A stretch of DNA of 64,000 nucleotides from Cyanobacteria bacterium REEB67 (GCA_018971775.1 JAGXAB010000017.1:23560-87559); one strand, 5' to 3'. Shown: positions 53,885 to 63,338, counted from the stretch's first letter. Numbers and translations are program-made. The notes: a model not told the origin generated them from the letters alone.

Positions 53885-54805
53885 TCAGACGTAGTTGAGC
53901 AGCTCGTCGTAACGAGCAGCTACCGCCGTAATCAATTCGACGGGTAATTGCTTCTGAGCGGCCACGAGGCTTTCCGGCTTGAGCGAAAAGTTGATCAACT
54001 CTTCGTATTCAGCCGGCAATTGATAGCCGTAGTGCGCCCACAAATAGCGAATGCCGCGTGAAGCCGCTACTTGCCCATCCTTGGCCAGGCTGTCGCCGAT
54101 GAAGATCGTCTCTTGTGGATAGACGTCGAAGTCTTTCAATACCCGATCAAGACCCGTTGGGCAAGGCTTTTCATACTCTTTCGGCAAGACGAAGAGTGGT
54201 GTTTTCAGATCGGCGCACTGCGAGCGCACCAGTTTGACGCGGGCGCGACCGTGTCCGAGCGCAATTGGTTGGAAGACGTCGTCGGTTTCCGGCTCGACGG
54301 TCTCAAGGGCATAAATGGCGTCGAGCAGACCGTCGAAAATCTGCCGATTTCTGATCCGTGCCATGTATTCCGGAGCATCACTCAACGCGACGATTTTGAT
54401 CCCTTTTTCTTTCAGTTCTTGCAGTGTATCGAGAACGGTCGGAAAAGGTCTCAAATACTTTGCTCTGTTATTGTCCAGGGCTGTCCAGAAAGGTTTGACG
54501 AAGTCCTCGATGAATTCGTCCGGACGTTCGCCGAAGTGTTTCCAGGCAAAGCTGGTTTCTTCCAGAAGCCAGGGGTATTCGTGGGTACCGCGACGCTCGA
54601 TCACGTGACCGATATCGCGAGCCAGCTCGAATACGGGAATATCGACGCGCGGGCTGAGTTCTTTGAGAAAGTCTCTCATCGCCGGCACGAAATAGTCCCA
54701 AAACGAGGACAGCGTGCCGTCCACGTCGGTAATGATCAACTTGGTCTGGGGTGAAATTTGTTTGTTTGTCAGTTGCTTGTTCAGCGTTTGCATGGTCTGT
54801 TGCAT
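53885..54805 (-). CDS. HAD-family hydrolase
   Basis: 306 residues from ATG 54805 with GGAGG ten bases upstream. Motif I DVDGTLSSF, motif II VALSDAPEYMARI, Lys in EKPCPTGLDRVL, and motif IV IFIGDSLAKDGQVAASRG are visible. The cap inserted after motif I is helical. Phosphatase-like with unknown substrate. The last 60 residues form a helical extension beyond the HAD fold. Confidence 0.85.
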   Translation of the reverse strand: MQQTMQTLNKQLTNKQISPQTKLIITDVDGTLSSFWDYFVPAMRDFLKELSPRVDIPVFELARDIGHVIERRGTHEYPWLLEETSFAWKHFGERPDEFIEDFVKPFWTALDNNRAKYLRPFPTVLDTLQELKEKGIKIVALSDAPEYMARIRNRQIFDGLLDAIYALETVEPETDDVFQPIALGHGRARVKLVRSQCADLKTPLFVLPKEYEKPCPTGLDRVLKDFDVYPQETIFIGDSLAKDGQVAASRGIRYLWAHYGYQLPAEYEELINFSLKPESLVAAQKQLPVELITAVAARYDELLNYV

Positions 54806-55108
54806 AGGCTCAGGGCCTCCTTTGCGATATCGACGCGGCGGACCTGCCCCTGTTCGGGTACAGATCTTGCTTGGTCGATCTCGAATAAAAACTATGAGAT
54901 TCGGGAGTAGTGGCGTTTCGCATGAGTAGTAAATTGCAGTGCGTATTTTTTTACACCACACTAAACACTAATTTGAATTTTGCATCCTTGATCTCTCCTC
55001 GTGTCCAGCCGCTCAAGCAGGGTATTTGCTCTGAGTGCGGCTTTCTTCCAGGGTAGGTCGATAATGGTCATTAGGCAACCTTTTGTGTCCGCGTGTTAAC
55101 AAGCGCAG
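54806..55108. other. Intergenic region
   Basis: About 300 bases between the HAD gene start and the end of the next minus-strand gene. Presumably holds the HAD promoter; no repeat, RNA or gene is evident. Confidence 0.4.
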
Positions 55109-55549
55109 CTATTGCAAGTGGCGCAAACGCCTATCCGGCGGTACGTCGTCGGCAGTGCAGGTCGGGGAAGTGGCTCCTGCAGAGCGGACTACCATGCTCA
55201 AGCGGATGAGCGTATCCAAAATGGATGGGTCGTCGCAAGTTAATAATTCTTCCTGGGTTTCGAGAATTTGCAGGAAGATCCACTCCGAGCGCCAGTATTC
55301 GTGTTCCTTAGAAAAGTAATCGGCCACCGAATAAAGGCCACGCACAAGATTTTCGTCGATGCTGTCGTATTTGCGACTCTGCTTCAAAACCTGCACGAGC
55401 AGGCTGACGATTTTTTCCGTGCGCAGTTTATCGCCGCTTTCCCAGGCACTAATAGCGGTATCAATATACGGCTGCCAGAGCCTGTTCCAGGAATCATTGC
55501 TCACGTGTATTTCCTCATACACAGCAGGCATGCCCAGGTAACGGATCAA
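55109..55549 (-). CDS. Small TPR-like protein
   Basis: 146 residues (TTG at 55549; ATG 55531 is an alternative). Helical pairs (WQPYIDTAISAWESGDKLRTE, LVRGLYSVADYFSKEHEYWRSEWIFLQILETQEEL, ILDTLIRLSMVVRS) fit the TPR style of other proteins in this window, without export signal. Residues after 125 are Pro/Arg/Cys-containing. Could be a shortened relative of the kinesin-light-chain type. Confidence 0.45.
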   Translation of the reverse strand: MIRYLGMPAVYEEIHVSNDSWNRLWQPYIDTAISAWESGDKLRTEKIVSLLVQVLKQSRKYDSIDENLVRGLYSVADYFSKEHEYWRSEWIFLQILETQEELLTCDDPSILDTLIRLSMVVRSAGATSPTCTADDVPPDRRLRHLQ

Positions 55550-55640
55550 AGTAGAGGTTGTCAGCCGGGGTTGATGATTAAATCTGCCGGCCCTGATTAA
55601 TGCCAGTGCGCCTGCAGCACAGGCAAGCCTCTGGCATGGT

Positions 55641-55680
55641 TCTGAAGACTATAATGATCAGAAGTCTATAATGATCTGAA
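55641..55680 (+). promoter_or_regulatory. Tandem TATAAT boxes before the small membrane gene
   Basis: The unit (t)ctataatgatc-gaag is repeated, giving perfect TATAAT hexamers at 55650 and 55667, 17 bases apart. They are about 100 bases before ATG 55766. No clear -35 element precedes either, so promoter activity is tentative. Confidence 0.4.
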
Positions 55681-55765
55681 GGAACCGGTGGCCTCTGCCC
55701 GCGTCGTTTTAGATGTCGAAGCAAACGAAGCGAATATTGGCAAATGCGTCTCGGGAGGACAAGTC

Positions 55766-56068
55766 ATGGCTCAGGTAGAGAAAGCCGTTTACACCACATC
55801 ATCAGATTATGGTTCCCGTCCTGGCTCGATTTATGATCCGGTAGTGGTGAAATCAAATTCATCGGCGACCTGGCTGGCCGGTCTGCTTCTCGCGCTTGTA
55901 GTTTGTGTAGTCGGCGGTCTGATGGTGCTGATCAACAGCTCTAATAATGAAAATGCTCTGGAAATGCAGAAAATGCAAGAAGATCAGGCCAATATTCAGT
56001 CTCGTGAAGCTAATTTGCAAGCTCAAGAAGCAAAGCAAGCTCAGGTAAACGCTGACCGGCGACAATAA
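55766..56068 (+). CDS. Small single-span membrane protein
   Basis: 100 residues from ATG 55766, with GGAGG six bases upstream. One membrane helix (about 35-57, WLAGLLLALVVCVVGGLMVL) is followed by a Glu/Gln/Ala-rich coiled coil (MQKMQEDQANIQSREANLQ). No family recognised. The coiled coil could mediate self-association on one face of the membrane. Confidence 0.55.
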   Translation: MAQVEKAVYTTSSDYGSRPGSIYDPVVVKSNSSATWLAGLLLALVVCVVGGLMVLINSSNNENALEMQKMQEDQANIQSREANLQAQEAKQAQVNADRRQ

Positions 56069-56104
56069 TTCGACAGCCAATCCATAATCTTAAGCCTCCA
56101 GGTT

Positions 56105-56144
56105 AAAGACGCGCCTCAATCATCGATATCCGGGGCGCGTCTTT
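56105..56144. terminator. Bidirectional terminator overlapping the ArfB-like gene end
   Basis: Perfect 11-bp stem (aaagacgcgcc, 56105-56115, with 56134-56144). The loop contains the stop codon and last codons of the minus-strand gene; the plus strand continues with T-rich sequence (gttgtttcttttt). Confidence 0.8.
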
Positions 56145-56538
56145 GTTGTTTCTTTTTGCCATTGGCCAGTTTTGATTCAGTACGTCTCTTTTGCGAGCCG
56201 AGGGTCGGTTTTGTCGGTCGGCGCAGCACCGGAGCCGTGGCTACGCTGGTGAGCATTTGTTTCAGTTTCCCCAGACATTCGTCGACATTGCCGGTCTGGT
56301 CCCGGTGGGTTTGACTGGTCAAAACCAGCTCGCCTTCCACCGTCAAACGATTGGCATAGCGCGTCATGAAACGAGCCCGCACATCCCATGGCAGGCTCGG
56401 ACTGCCGACAACCGACCAGCGCAGAACGGCCTTGCTGTTCACTTTGTTGACATTCTGGCCGCCGGGTCCGCCGCTGCGGGCGAAGGTAAATTCGATCTCT
56501 GAGAGCGGCACCTGAATACGTTGATTGACATAAATCAT
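56116..56538 (-). CDS. arfB: ArfB-like alternative ribosome-rescue factor (class I RF domain)
   Basis: 140 residues, ICT1/YaeJ length. SGGPGGQNVNK carries the hydrolysing GGQ; no codon-recognition domain is present. The C-terminal 30 residues are basic (RRPTKPTLGSQKRRTESK), as needed to sit in an empty mRNA channel. It releases peptides from ribosomes stalled without a stop codon. Nine bases after the UspA gene, likely the same operon, which would place rescue with stress response. Confidence 0.92.
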   Translation of the reverse strand: MIYVNQRIQVPLSEIEFTFARSGGPGGQNVNKVNSKAVLRWSVVGSPSLPWDVRARFMTRYANRLTVEGELVLTSQTHRDQTGNVDECLGKLKQMLTSVATAPVLRRPTKPTLGSQKRRTESKLANGKKKQQRRAPDIDD

Positions 56539-56547
56539 ACTGTCAGT

Positions 56548-57648
56548 CTACATCATGCCTGTCGGCTGCACGTGCGGTTTGTCGTCGAGCTTGCGCGGTT
56601 CATCGATGATCTGGATGTGCTGATCTTCATGCTCCGGTAGCGTATGGCTTTCGTGTCCAGGGATGAGCGAATGCGGCACCCGCACTACTTCTACCGAGCA
56701 AAGCGCGTTGGCTGTCACTTCGCGTGTCGTACTGCCGAGTATTAGCAGGGCCTTGCTCTGGTGACCGTGCGAACCCATTACAATCAAGTCGGCGGGCCAT
56801 TTGTTAGCTTGCTCGACGATGGCATGGCTCGGTTTGCCGTCGACGACTCTGCAGGTGAAGCGGCCGTGACCCATGCGGTCGGCTAAATATTTCGCTCGCG
56901 CTTCCAGAGCGTACATGCCGGAAGCATGTATGGCCCGGCGATGTTGTTCAGCCGTTTCATGGTCGGCATGTCTGGCGTGTTTTTCTTCCGCTGTTTCGTC
57001 GATGTCGTGGTTAGCAATATGCAGCAAGCAAAACTCAGCGCCCTCGGCCCACTGGCGACCGGCTATCCAGTGCATGGCCACGCCGGAAAAATAGGAGTCG
57101 TCGATTGGCACGAGTATCCGTTTGAAGTCACTGCGGTCTGGCTCGACAAGTTTCCCTTTGTCTTGCTTGTTTTGATGCTTCACTTTTTGTTTGACTTGCT
57201 CGTGATCTTTTACTTTAACGACCAGCACCGGACATGGTGCGGAAGTCACGAGAGCCTGCGAAACGCTGCCCAGTAGAAGTTTGGCCAGGCCTGTTTTGCC
57301 ATGCGAGCCAACGACGATTAAATCGGCTTGCCAGGTCTCGGCTACGGACATCAAGCCCTCGGCTACGTCGCCGACTCTGGCATCGGCGCTGAAAACACAA
57401 TTGGTCAGGATCAAATTGAGATCGGCGGCCATGATTTCGAGCTGCCTTTTCGCTTCGACATATAGGTCGCCTAGAGCAGCACCGCTGCGTGTGTCGAAGA
57501 AAAGCTCGACGGCCGGGATGACCGTGTCCAAGGTGCGGATTACCGATACCAGGCGGATCTCTGAGCCGTCCGGCCAGGGATGATCCAGTACGGCTTGTAT
57601 AGCCGCCTGCGACCAGGCTGAACCATCTATTCCCAGCACAATTTTCAC
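56548..57648 (-). CDS. Tandem universal stress protein (two UspA domains)
   Basis: 366 residues from GTG 57648. Domain 1 (1-150) ends with GSHGKTGLAKLLLGSVSQALV; domain 2 (about 175-330) ends with GSHGHQSKALLILGSTTREVT. The first keeps the G2xG9GS/T ATP-binding spacing, the second a near version. A Lys/Gln-rich linker (near 152-175) separates them, and a His/Glu-rich tail of 30 residues ends the protein. Cytosolic stress response; precedes arfB. Confidence 0.92.
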   Translation of the reverse strand: MKIVLGIDGSAWSQAAIQAVLDHPWPDGSEIRLVSVIRTLDTVIPAVELFFDTRSGAALGDLYVEAKRQLEIMAADLNLILTNCVFSADARVGDVAEGLMSVAETWQADLIVVGSHGKTGLAKLLLGSVSQALVTSAPCPVLVVKVKDHEQVKQKVKHQNKQDKGKLVEPDRSDFKRILVPIDDSYFSGVAMHWIAGRQWAEGAEFCLLHIANHDIDETAEEKHARHADHETAEQHRRAIHASGMYALEARAKYLADRMGHGRFTCRVVDGKPSHAIVEQANKWPADLIVMGSHGHQSKALLILGSTTREVTANALCSVEVVRVPHSLIPGHESHTLPEHEDQHIQIIDEPRKLDDKPHVQPTGMM

Positions 57649-57768
57649 AAAACACTCTCGTCTATGAGAAACAACCTTGTGTATTATGTCAGCAATTTGG
57701 TCGGTAATCCTCCTTGTTTAAGCAGTCTTGCGCTAGCATAGGGGCAGCAATCAGGAGCGATTAATAAA

Positions 57769-59133
57769 TTGACGGTGCAACGAGTTAGTATCATTGGTTT
57801 CGGGCGGTTCGGGCAGCTTCTCGCCGCTATTTTCAAAGACCATTTTCAGGTGCAGGTAACCGATCTCGACGCTCACGATGGCGCAGCCCACTCGCTGGCG
57901 GCTAAACGAGCCGGCGAGCTCGGTTTTCCCTTCGTCAACGCCGCTCAGGCCATGGATGCCGACGCTATTTTTTACTGTGTGCCGATTTCACAATTGGAGC
58001 CCACTCTGGCCGCGCATCTGCCCTATTTTACCGAGAATCGCCCGGCGCTCGTGGCCGACGTTTTGTCGGTCAAGGTGCATGCTAAAGAAATTTTCCAGCG
58101 CCTCCTGCCGCCGCGCCGGCAAGCTCTTCTCACCCATCCCATGTTTGGCCCGGACAGTGTGGCCGCGCAGGGCCTGGCCGGGCAGACGATCGTTCTCGAT
58201 AAATTTCGTGCTCAGGACGATACCTATGATTTTTGGAAAAAATTTTTTGAAACTCAAAAGCTGAAAGTGATCGAAATGACCGCTGAGGAGCATGATCGGG
58301 TGGCGGCGGAAAGTCAGGGTCTGACCCACTTTATCGGTCGGGTCCTTGGTGAATTCGGCTTCGCACCTACGCCAATCGATACTTTTGGCGCCAAAATGCT
58401 GCATCAGATTAACGAACAGGTAAATAACGACAGTTGGCAGCTTTTCGAGGATTTGCAGACCCTCAATCCCTTTACGATCGAGATGCGGGTGCGGCTCTCG
58501 GACGCGCAGTCGCGTGTTTTTAATAAGCTTTTGCCCAATCGTGTCGACAAGGAAAAACTCGTCGTCGGTATCCAGGGCGGGCGTGGCAGCTTCAATGAGG
58601 AGGCAGCTACCTACTATCTCAGCCGCACTCCCAATGTGCCTTACGAATTGCATTATCTTCATACCACCGAGCACGTCTTGCAGGCCCTCTATGAAGGTCG
58701 TGTCGACCGCGGTCAGTTCGCCATCCATAACAGTGTCGGCGGCGTGGTCACGGAGAGTATTCTGGCTATGGCCAACTATCGCTTCAACATTGTCGAGGAG
58801 TACGCCATCAAAATTGCGCATGCGCTGATGATCGCTCCAGGGGCTGATTTTAACGAGTGCGACACGATCATGACCCATCCCCAGGTTTTGCGTCAGTGCA
58901 AGACAAATCTGGAGATGAAATATCAACGCCTGAAGAAAATCAGTGGCGAAGGCGATTTAGTCGACCATGCCAAAGTCGCCGAATTGCTGGCTGCCGGGGA
59001 AATTCCAGCGAATGTGGCGACGATGGGCAGTAAGACCCTGGCTAAGATTCACGGTCTGGAAATAGTCGAGGAAGGTCTGCAGGATGCGCAGGATAATTTT
59101 ACCAGTTTTCTCTGGGTCGAGCGTCCGCATTGA
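57769..59133 (+). CDS. Fused prephenate dehydrogenase-prephenate dehydratase-like protein
   Basis: 454 residues. Residues 1-265 are TyrA-like: IGFGRFGQLLA nucleotide loop, THPMFGPDS and the LTHFIGRVL helix with catalytic-type His. From about 266 a dehydratase-like domain follows (GIQGGRGSFNEEAA, HNSVGGVVTES, THPQVLRQC) and ends at the strand DNFTSFLWVER. The usual TRF motif of prephenate dehydratase reads TSF, and no regulatory ACT domain is present. It would place Tyr and Phe branch steps on one chain. TTG start with AGGAG upstream. Activity of the second half is uncertain. Confidence 0.88.
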   Translation: MTVQRVSIIGFGRFGQLLAAIFKDHFQVQVTDLDAHDGAAHSLAAKRAGELGFPFVNAAQAMDADAIFYCVPISQLEPTLAAHLPYFTENRPALVADVLSVKVHAKEIFQRLLPPRRQALLTHPMFGPDSVAAQGLAGQTIVLDKFRAQDDTYDFWKKFFETQKLKVIEMTAEEHDRVAAESQGLTHFIGRVLGEFGFAPTPIDTFGAKMLHQINEQVNNDSWQLFEDLQTLNPFTIEMRVRLSDAQSRVFNKLLPNRVDKEKLVVGIQGGRGSFNEEAATYYLSRTPNVPYELHYLHTTEHVLQALYEGRVDRGQFAIHNSVGGVVTESILAMANYRFNIVEEYAIKIAHALMIAPGADFNECDTIMTHPQVLRQCKTNLEMKYQRLKKISGEGDLVDHAKVAELLAAGEIPANVATMGSKTLAKIHGLEIVEEGLQDAQDNFTSFLWVERPH

Positions 59134-59159
59134 GGCCTTTGCGCCTTTTAGCAGCTATT

Positions 59160-60032
59160 TCAGTAGGTTTCGCCTTCTTCCAGCTGTTGGACGATACCGG
59201 ATGCGGTGCGCACCTTGAATGGAAATGATTGTGCGCGCAGGCTGGAATTTAGTCTGTAAACCATAAAATGCAGGTGCGGGCAGGTCACCCAGCCGGTGGC
59301 GCCGCTCAGGCCCAGCTGCGTGCCCACACCCACGCTTTGACCTGGTTTTACCGTGACGCCGTTCCGTTTCAAGTGTACGTAGGCGCCATAGGTGCCGTCA
59401 TCGTGTTTGACGTGCACGTAATTGGCGCATTCGCTATATTTTTGACCGGCTCCTCCCATGTCCCCGTCGGCGCGGCAGGCGATCACTGTGCCTGGTCGCG
59501 CGGCCAGTACGGGCGTACCTTCCGGCATCATGATGTCGACGGCGTATTCGTCGGGGGTGCCGGCCAGGTGCGTGTATTTGCTGCGATATGATTGGCTGAC
59601 TGTAAAGTGCTTTTCGGCAGCGTAGGGCAGTGCATAGATGTAATCAATTGTTTGAGAGCGGCTGGGCAGGCCGATCTGGACGTGATATCGATACGGGCCC
59701 CAGTGCCAGGGTTTGGCTGGATCGTATTGCGAGATTCGCAAAAATTCGTAGTTTTCATAGGCTTTGGTAATCATGAAATTGCGCGGTAGAGGCTCGGATG
59801 GTACGGCATTGTCCATGCCGTCGCATTCGAAATGGACAGTCGCTTCGATGACACGTTCCGAAGTGAGAAAGAGGCGGGCGTAATTATCCGCTGGGGTATC
59901 GCTCACCACCTGAATCGGATCGTCCTTACAGACAGCTGTAGCCGGACGGCAAAAGGCTAGCTGCGCTGAGGCAAGCGAGGCGCAGAGCGAGGTGTAAAAT
60001 GGGATCAGTTTGAGCAATCGGGCGAAATTCAT
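59160..60032 (-). CDS. Exported M23 (LytM) metallopeptidase
   Basis: 290 residues. Signal peptide to about residue 23 (ASLASA). The LytM core lies at about 150-255: YAVDIMMPEGTPVLAARPGTV, YVHLKRNGV and CPHLHF supply Asp, His and HxH zinc ligands; the first His is probably the one in KYTHLAG, as in YAvDf-type relatives. Likely cleaves peptidoglycan cross-links. Convergent with the 57769 gene; divergent from polymerase IV. Confidence 0.88.
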   Translation of the reverse strand: MNFARLLKLIPFYTSLCASLASAQLAFCRPATAVCKDDPIQVVSDTPADNYARLFLTSERVIEATVHFECDGMDNAVPSEPLPRNFMITKAYENYEFLRISQYDPAKPWHWGPYRYHVQIGLPSRSQTIDYIYALPYAAEKHFTVSQSYRSKYTHLAGTPDEYAVDIMMPEGTPVLAARPGTVIACRADGDMGGAGQKYSECANYVHVKHDDGTYGAYVHLKRNGVTVKPGQSVGVGTQLGLSGATGWVTCPHLHFMVYRLNSSLRAQSFPFKVRTASGIVQQLEEGETY

Positions 60033-60111
60033 CGGCCTATTATCACCGATCTGCGATAATAACTGACAGGCTAAAGTCGCCCCGCGCCTCGCAAAAAGTA
60101 ATCCGTCGCCT

Positions 60112-61230
60112 TTGAATTCGTCCAGCCAATCAGCTATAGCTCAATCTTACGGTACTTTCCGTAAAATCATTCATGTCGATATGGATGCTTTTTTCGCTTC
60201 AGTCGAACAGCGCGACAATCCAAGTTATCGAGGTAAGCCGGTCGTCGTCGGCGGATCTCCCGATCAACGTGGCGTCGTCGCCGCTGCCAGCTATGAAGCC
60301 CGGCAATATGGTATCCATTCGGCGATGCCGTCGCGCACCGCTATTCAGAAATGTCCGCAGGTGATATTCGTCCGACCCCGTTTTGACGCATATAAAGAAG
60401 CCAGCGAAGCGATCCGCGAAATCTTTTATCGCTATACCGACCTGGTTGAGCCTTTGTCTCTCGACGAGGCTTATCTGGACGTGACCGTAAACAAGCTCGA
60501 TATGCCGTCGGCGACGATTATTGCTCGTGAGATAAAAAAATGCATTTTCGAAGAGACGCAATTAACTGCCTCGGCTGGCATATCGATCAATAAATTTTTG
60601 GCGAAAACAGCATCAGCAGTCAATAAACCAGATGGATTGTTTTTGATCCTGCCGGAAAATGCCGAGGCGTTCGCCGAGAAACTGCCGATTGAGAAGTTTT
60701 ATGGCATCGGTGAAGTGACCGCGCAAAAGATGCGCAATGCAGGTGTTTTTACCGGTGCCGATTTGAAAAAGTGGAGCGAAAACGACCTGCTCAAAAAGTT
60801 TGGCAAGGTCGGCAGCTATTACTACCACATTGTCCGCGGTCAAGATGATCGGCCTGTCATGCCCAATCGTGTGCGCAAGTCTATCGGTGCTGAGGAAAGC
60901 TATGCCCATGACTTGAGCGAGCGGCACTCGATGATTGTCGCCCTCGAAGAAATCGCCGAATGTCTGAAGGGGCGCATCGATCGCAGCCAGACCAGCGGCC
61001 GCACCCTGACTTTGAAAGTCAAATACGCTGATTATCAGCAGGTCACCCGCAGTCGCACACTCGGCGAATCGCTCTACGGTGTGGAAGAGATGTTAAAAAT
61101 TGCCATCGAACTTCTTGATACCACCGAGGTGGCCCAAAAGCATGCTCGTCTGCTGGGCCTTGCCCTGTCTAACCTGGACTGCGAGCGCGAGGAGCAAGAA
61201 TGGGTCCAGTTGATGATTGACTTCTCTTGA
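60112..61230 (+). CDS. dinB: DNA polymerase IV (Y-family)
   Basis: 372 residues from TTG 60112. IIHVDMDAFFASVEQRDNP and SLDEAYLDVT carry the catalytic Asp and Asp-Glu; CPQVIFVRPRFDAY and SAGISINKFLAKTAS are the fingers/palm family motifs, and the helix-hairpin-helix (YGIGEVTAQKM) and little-finger domains are complete. Translesion synthesis. The C-terminus lacks an obvious beta-clamp QxxLxLF peptide; it ends EEQEWVQLMIDFS. Confidence 0.95.
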   Translation: MNSSSQSAIAQSYGTFRKIIHVDMDAFFASVEQRDNPSYRGKPVVVGGSPDQRGVVAAASYEARQYGIHSAMPSRTAIQKCPQVIFVRPRFDAYKEASEAIREIFYRYTDLVEPLSLDEAYLDVTVNKLDMPSATIIAREIKKCIFEETQLTASAGISINKFLAKTASAVNKPDGLFLILPENAEAFAEKLPIEKFYGIGEVTAQKMRNAGVFTGADLKKWSENDLLKKFGKVGSYYYHIVRGQDDRPVMPNRVRKSIGAEESYAHDLSERHSMIVALEEIAECLKGRIDRSQTSGRTLTLKVKYADYQQVTRSRTLGESLYGVEEMLKIAIELLDTTEVAQKHARLLGLALSNLDCEREEQEWVQLMIDFS

Positions 61231-61316
61231 AAAGCCCAATTTTGCTTAGATTCAAAGAGTTTTCTATCCTGAAAAGGCAGTAACATTAAGCGGAGTTCTA
61301 GAAGGAAGAGATTTCG

Positions 61317-63338
61317 ATGAAACATAGCCTCAAGCACATGCTGCCGGTCGCTCTCATTCTCGGTCTGGCCGCCGCCAGCGCTGTCCAGGCCGCCGATCCC
61401 GCCGCTGAAAACGGCGCCGCCCCCGCCGGTGGTGGCGCACCGGCCGCAGCCGCTCCCAGCCCGGAAGAAACTGCCTGGCGTGGTTTTGTGGACGCAGGCG
61501 TGGCCTCCTTCCAGCAGGGCAAATTTAGCGACGCTGAAAAATCCTTTTTATCAGCTCAAAAAGAAGCGGAGAAATTCGGTCCGGATGACGCCAGGCTGGC
61601 CGCTACGCTCAACAGTTTAGCCGAGCTCTATCGCACCCAGGGCAAATATGCCAAGGCCGAGCCGCTCTACAAGCGCTCGTTGGCTATCCGTGAAAAGGTC
61701 GTCGGCAAAGATTCTCCTGATGTCTCAGCCAGTCTGAATAATCTCGGAGAACTTTATCGCGCCCAGGGCAAATATGCCAAGGCCGAGCCGCTGTACAAGC
61801 GCTCCCTTTCGATCCGTGAAAAAGGTGCCGGCAAAGACCATCCTCTGACCGCCGCCAGTTTGAACAATCTGGCCGAACTCTATCGCGCCCAGGGGCGTTA
61901 TGCTCTCGCTGAACCGCTCTACAAACGCTCTCTGGCGATCCGCGAGAAGCAGGGCAAGGACGACCCCTCGGTCGGTGCCACTCTCAATAACCTCGCCGAT
62001 CTCTACAACACCCAAGGTAAGTACGCCAAAGCCGAGCCTCTCTACAAGCGCGCCCTGGCCATCTGGGAAAAAGTACTCGGACCGGATGATGCCGACGTGG
62101 CTACTTGTTTGAACAATCTCGGTGAGCTTTATCGCGCTCAGAAGAAATTCAGCAAGGCCGAGCCTCTGTACAAGCGCTCCCTGGCCATTCGCGAAAAAGT
62201 CTATGGCATGAACCACCCTGATGTTGCCTCCAGTTTGAACAATATGGGTGCCCTCTACGCCGATGAAGGTAAATATGCCAAGGCTGAGCCGCTGTACAAG
62301 CGCTCTCTGGCGATTTCAGAAAAATTGCTTGGACCGAGTCATTCCGACGTAGCCTCGAGCTTGAATAACCTGGCCGCACTTTACAGCTCGGAGGGTAAAT
62401 ACAATGAAGCCGAGCCGCTCTACAAGCGCGCTCTGGCGATCTGGGAAAAGGCCCTCGGCCTTAACCATCCTAACGTCGCCTCTGCCGTAAACAACCTCGG
62501 CAACATGTATTTGAAACAGGGTAAATATGCCGAAGCCGAGCCACTCTTCAAGCGTGTCGTTGCCATCGACGAGAAGACTCTCGGTGCTGGACACGCGGAG
62601 ACAATCAATGCTCTTGGCGAATTGACCGAGCTCTATGGTAAGCAAAATAAATACGCCGAGGCCGATCCGATCTTCGTTAAAATCGTCGCCGCCAAAGCAA
62701 AAAATGGTGCTAACACCCTGGCTATGGCTTCGATCTTGAGCGCTCAGGCGGGTAATCTTTGCAAGCAAGACAAATACGCCGAAGCTCAACCTGTCTATCA
62801 GCGCGCCCTCGCTATTCGCGAAAAAGTGCAGGGACCGGAAGCTAAAGACGTCGCTACCGTGCTCGAAGGCTTGAGTTTGACCATGGTCAAACAGGATAAA
62901 TACGCCGAAGCGGAACCGGTAAGCAGACGCTGCCTGGCCATCCGTGAGAAAGTGCTCGGGGCAAACAGTGCTACCGTTGGAGCGACCCTGACACAATTGG
63001 CGGCTATCTGTCGCAAGACCGACAAGGCTGCCGATGCCGATGCTTTTGAAGCGCGCGCCAGAGAAATAGCCGGCAAGCCCGCCGAGGCCAAGCCAGCCGA
63101 AACGACAGCGAGCGAGAAAGCGCCTGCTGCCGAGGAGAAAGGTGAAAGCAAGGCGGAAGAGAAAGCTGAAGACAAGAGTGATGCAATGACCGCTAAACCA
63201 GCCGCGGATAAGACGGAAGCAGAAAAGCCCGAAGCCGATAAAAAAGGCGAGGACAAAGCTGAAGCCGATAAGCCCGAAGTCGGTGAGAAGGCCAAAGATG
63301 ACAGCAAATCCGAGATGACCGGACCTGAGTCTAAATAA
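61317..63338 (+). CDS. Large exported kinesin-light-chain-type TPR protein
   Basis: 673 residues. Signal peptide 1-23 (AASAVQAA), a short Ala/Pro-rich linker, then about twelve 42-residue TPR units (about 50-575) with the consensus AEPLYKRSLAIREK and SLNNLAELYRAQGKY. The last 95 residues are Lys/Glu/Ala/Asp-rich and disordered, similar in composition to the ClpC tail. AAGGAAG upstream of ATG. Protein-binding scaffold in the envelope or exported; paralogue of the 17824 protein. Confidence 0.85.
   Translation: MKHSLKHMLPVALILGLAAASAVQAADPAAENGAAPAGGGAPAAAAPSPEETAWRGFVDAGVASFQQGKFSDAEKSFLSAQKEAEKFGPDDARLAATLNSLAELYRTQGKYAKAEPLYKRSLAIREKVVGKDSPDVSASLNNLGELYRAQGKYAKAEPLYKRSLSIREKGAGKDHPLTAASLNNLAELYRAQGRYALAEPLYKRSLAIREKQGKDDPSVGATLNNLADLYNTQGKYAKAEPLYKRALAIWEKVLGPDDADVATCLNNLGELYRAQKKFSKAEPLYKRSLAIREKVYGMNHPDVASSLNNMGALYADEGKYAKAEPLYKRSLAISEKLLGPSHSDVASSLNNLAALYSSEGKYNEAEPLYKRALAIWEKALGLNHPNVASAVNNLGNMYLKQGKYAEAEPLFKRVVAIDEKTLGAGHAETINALGELTELYGKQNKYAEADPIFVKIVAAKAKNGANTLAMASILSAQAGNLCKQDKYAEAQPVYQRALAIREKVQGPEAKDVATVLEGLSLTMVKQDKYAEAEPVSRRCLAIREKVLGANSATVGATLTQLAAICRKTDKAADADAFEARAREIAGKPAEAKPAETTASEKAPAAEEKGESKAEEKAEDKSDAMTAKPAADKTEAEKPEADKKGEDKAEADKPEVGEKAKDDSKSEMTGPESK

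Noticed and set aside
59160..60032. M23 peptidase lacking the first zinc His
   Set aside because: Tyr replaces His in the position before AVD, but relatives with the YAvDf motif take the His from a few residues upstream, and KYTHLAG supplies one here.
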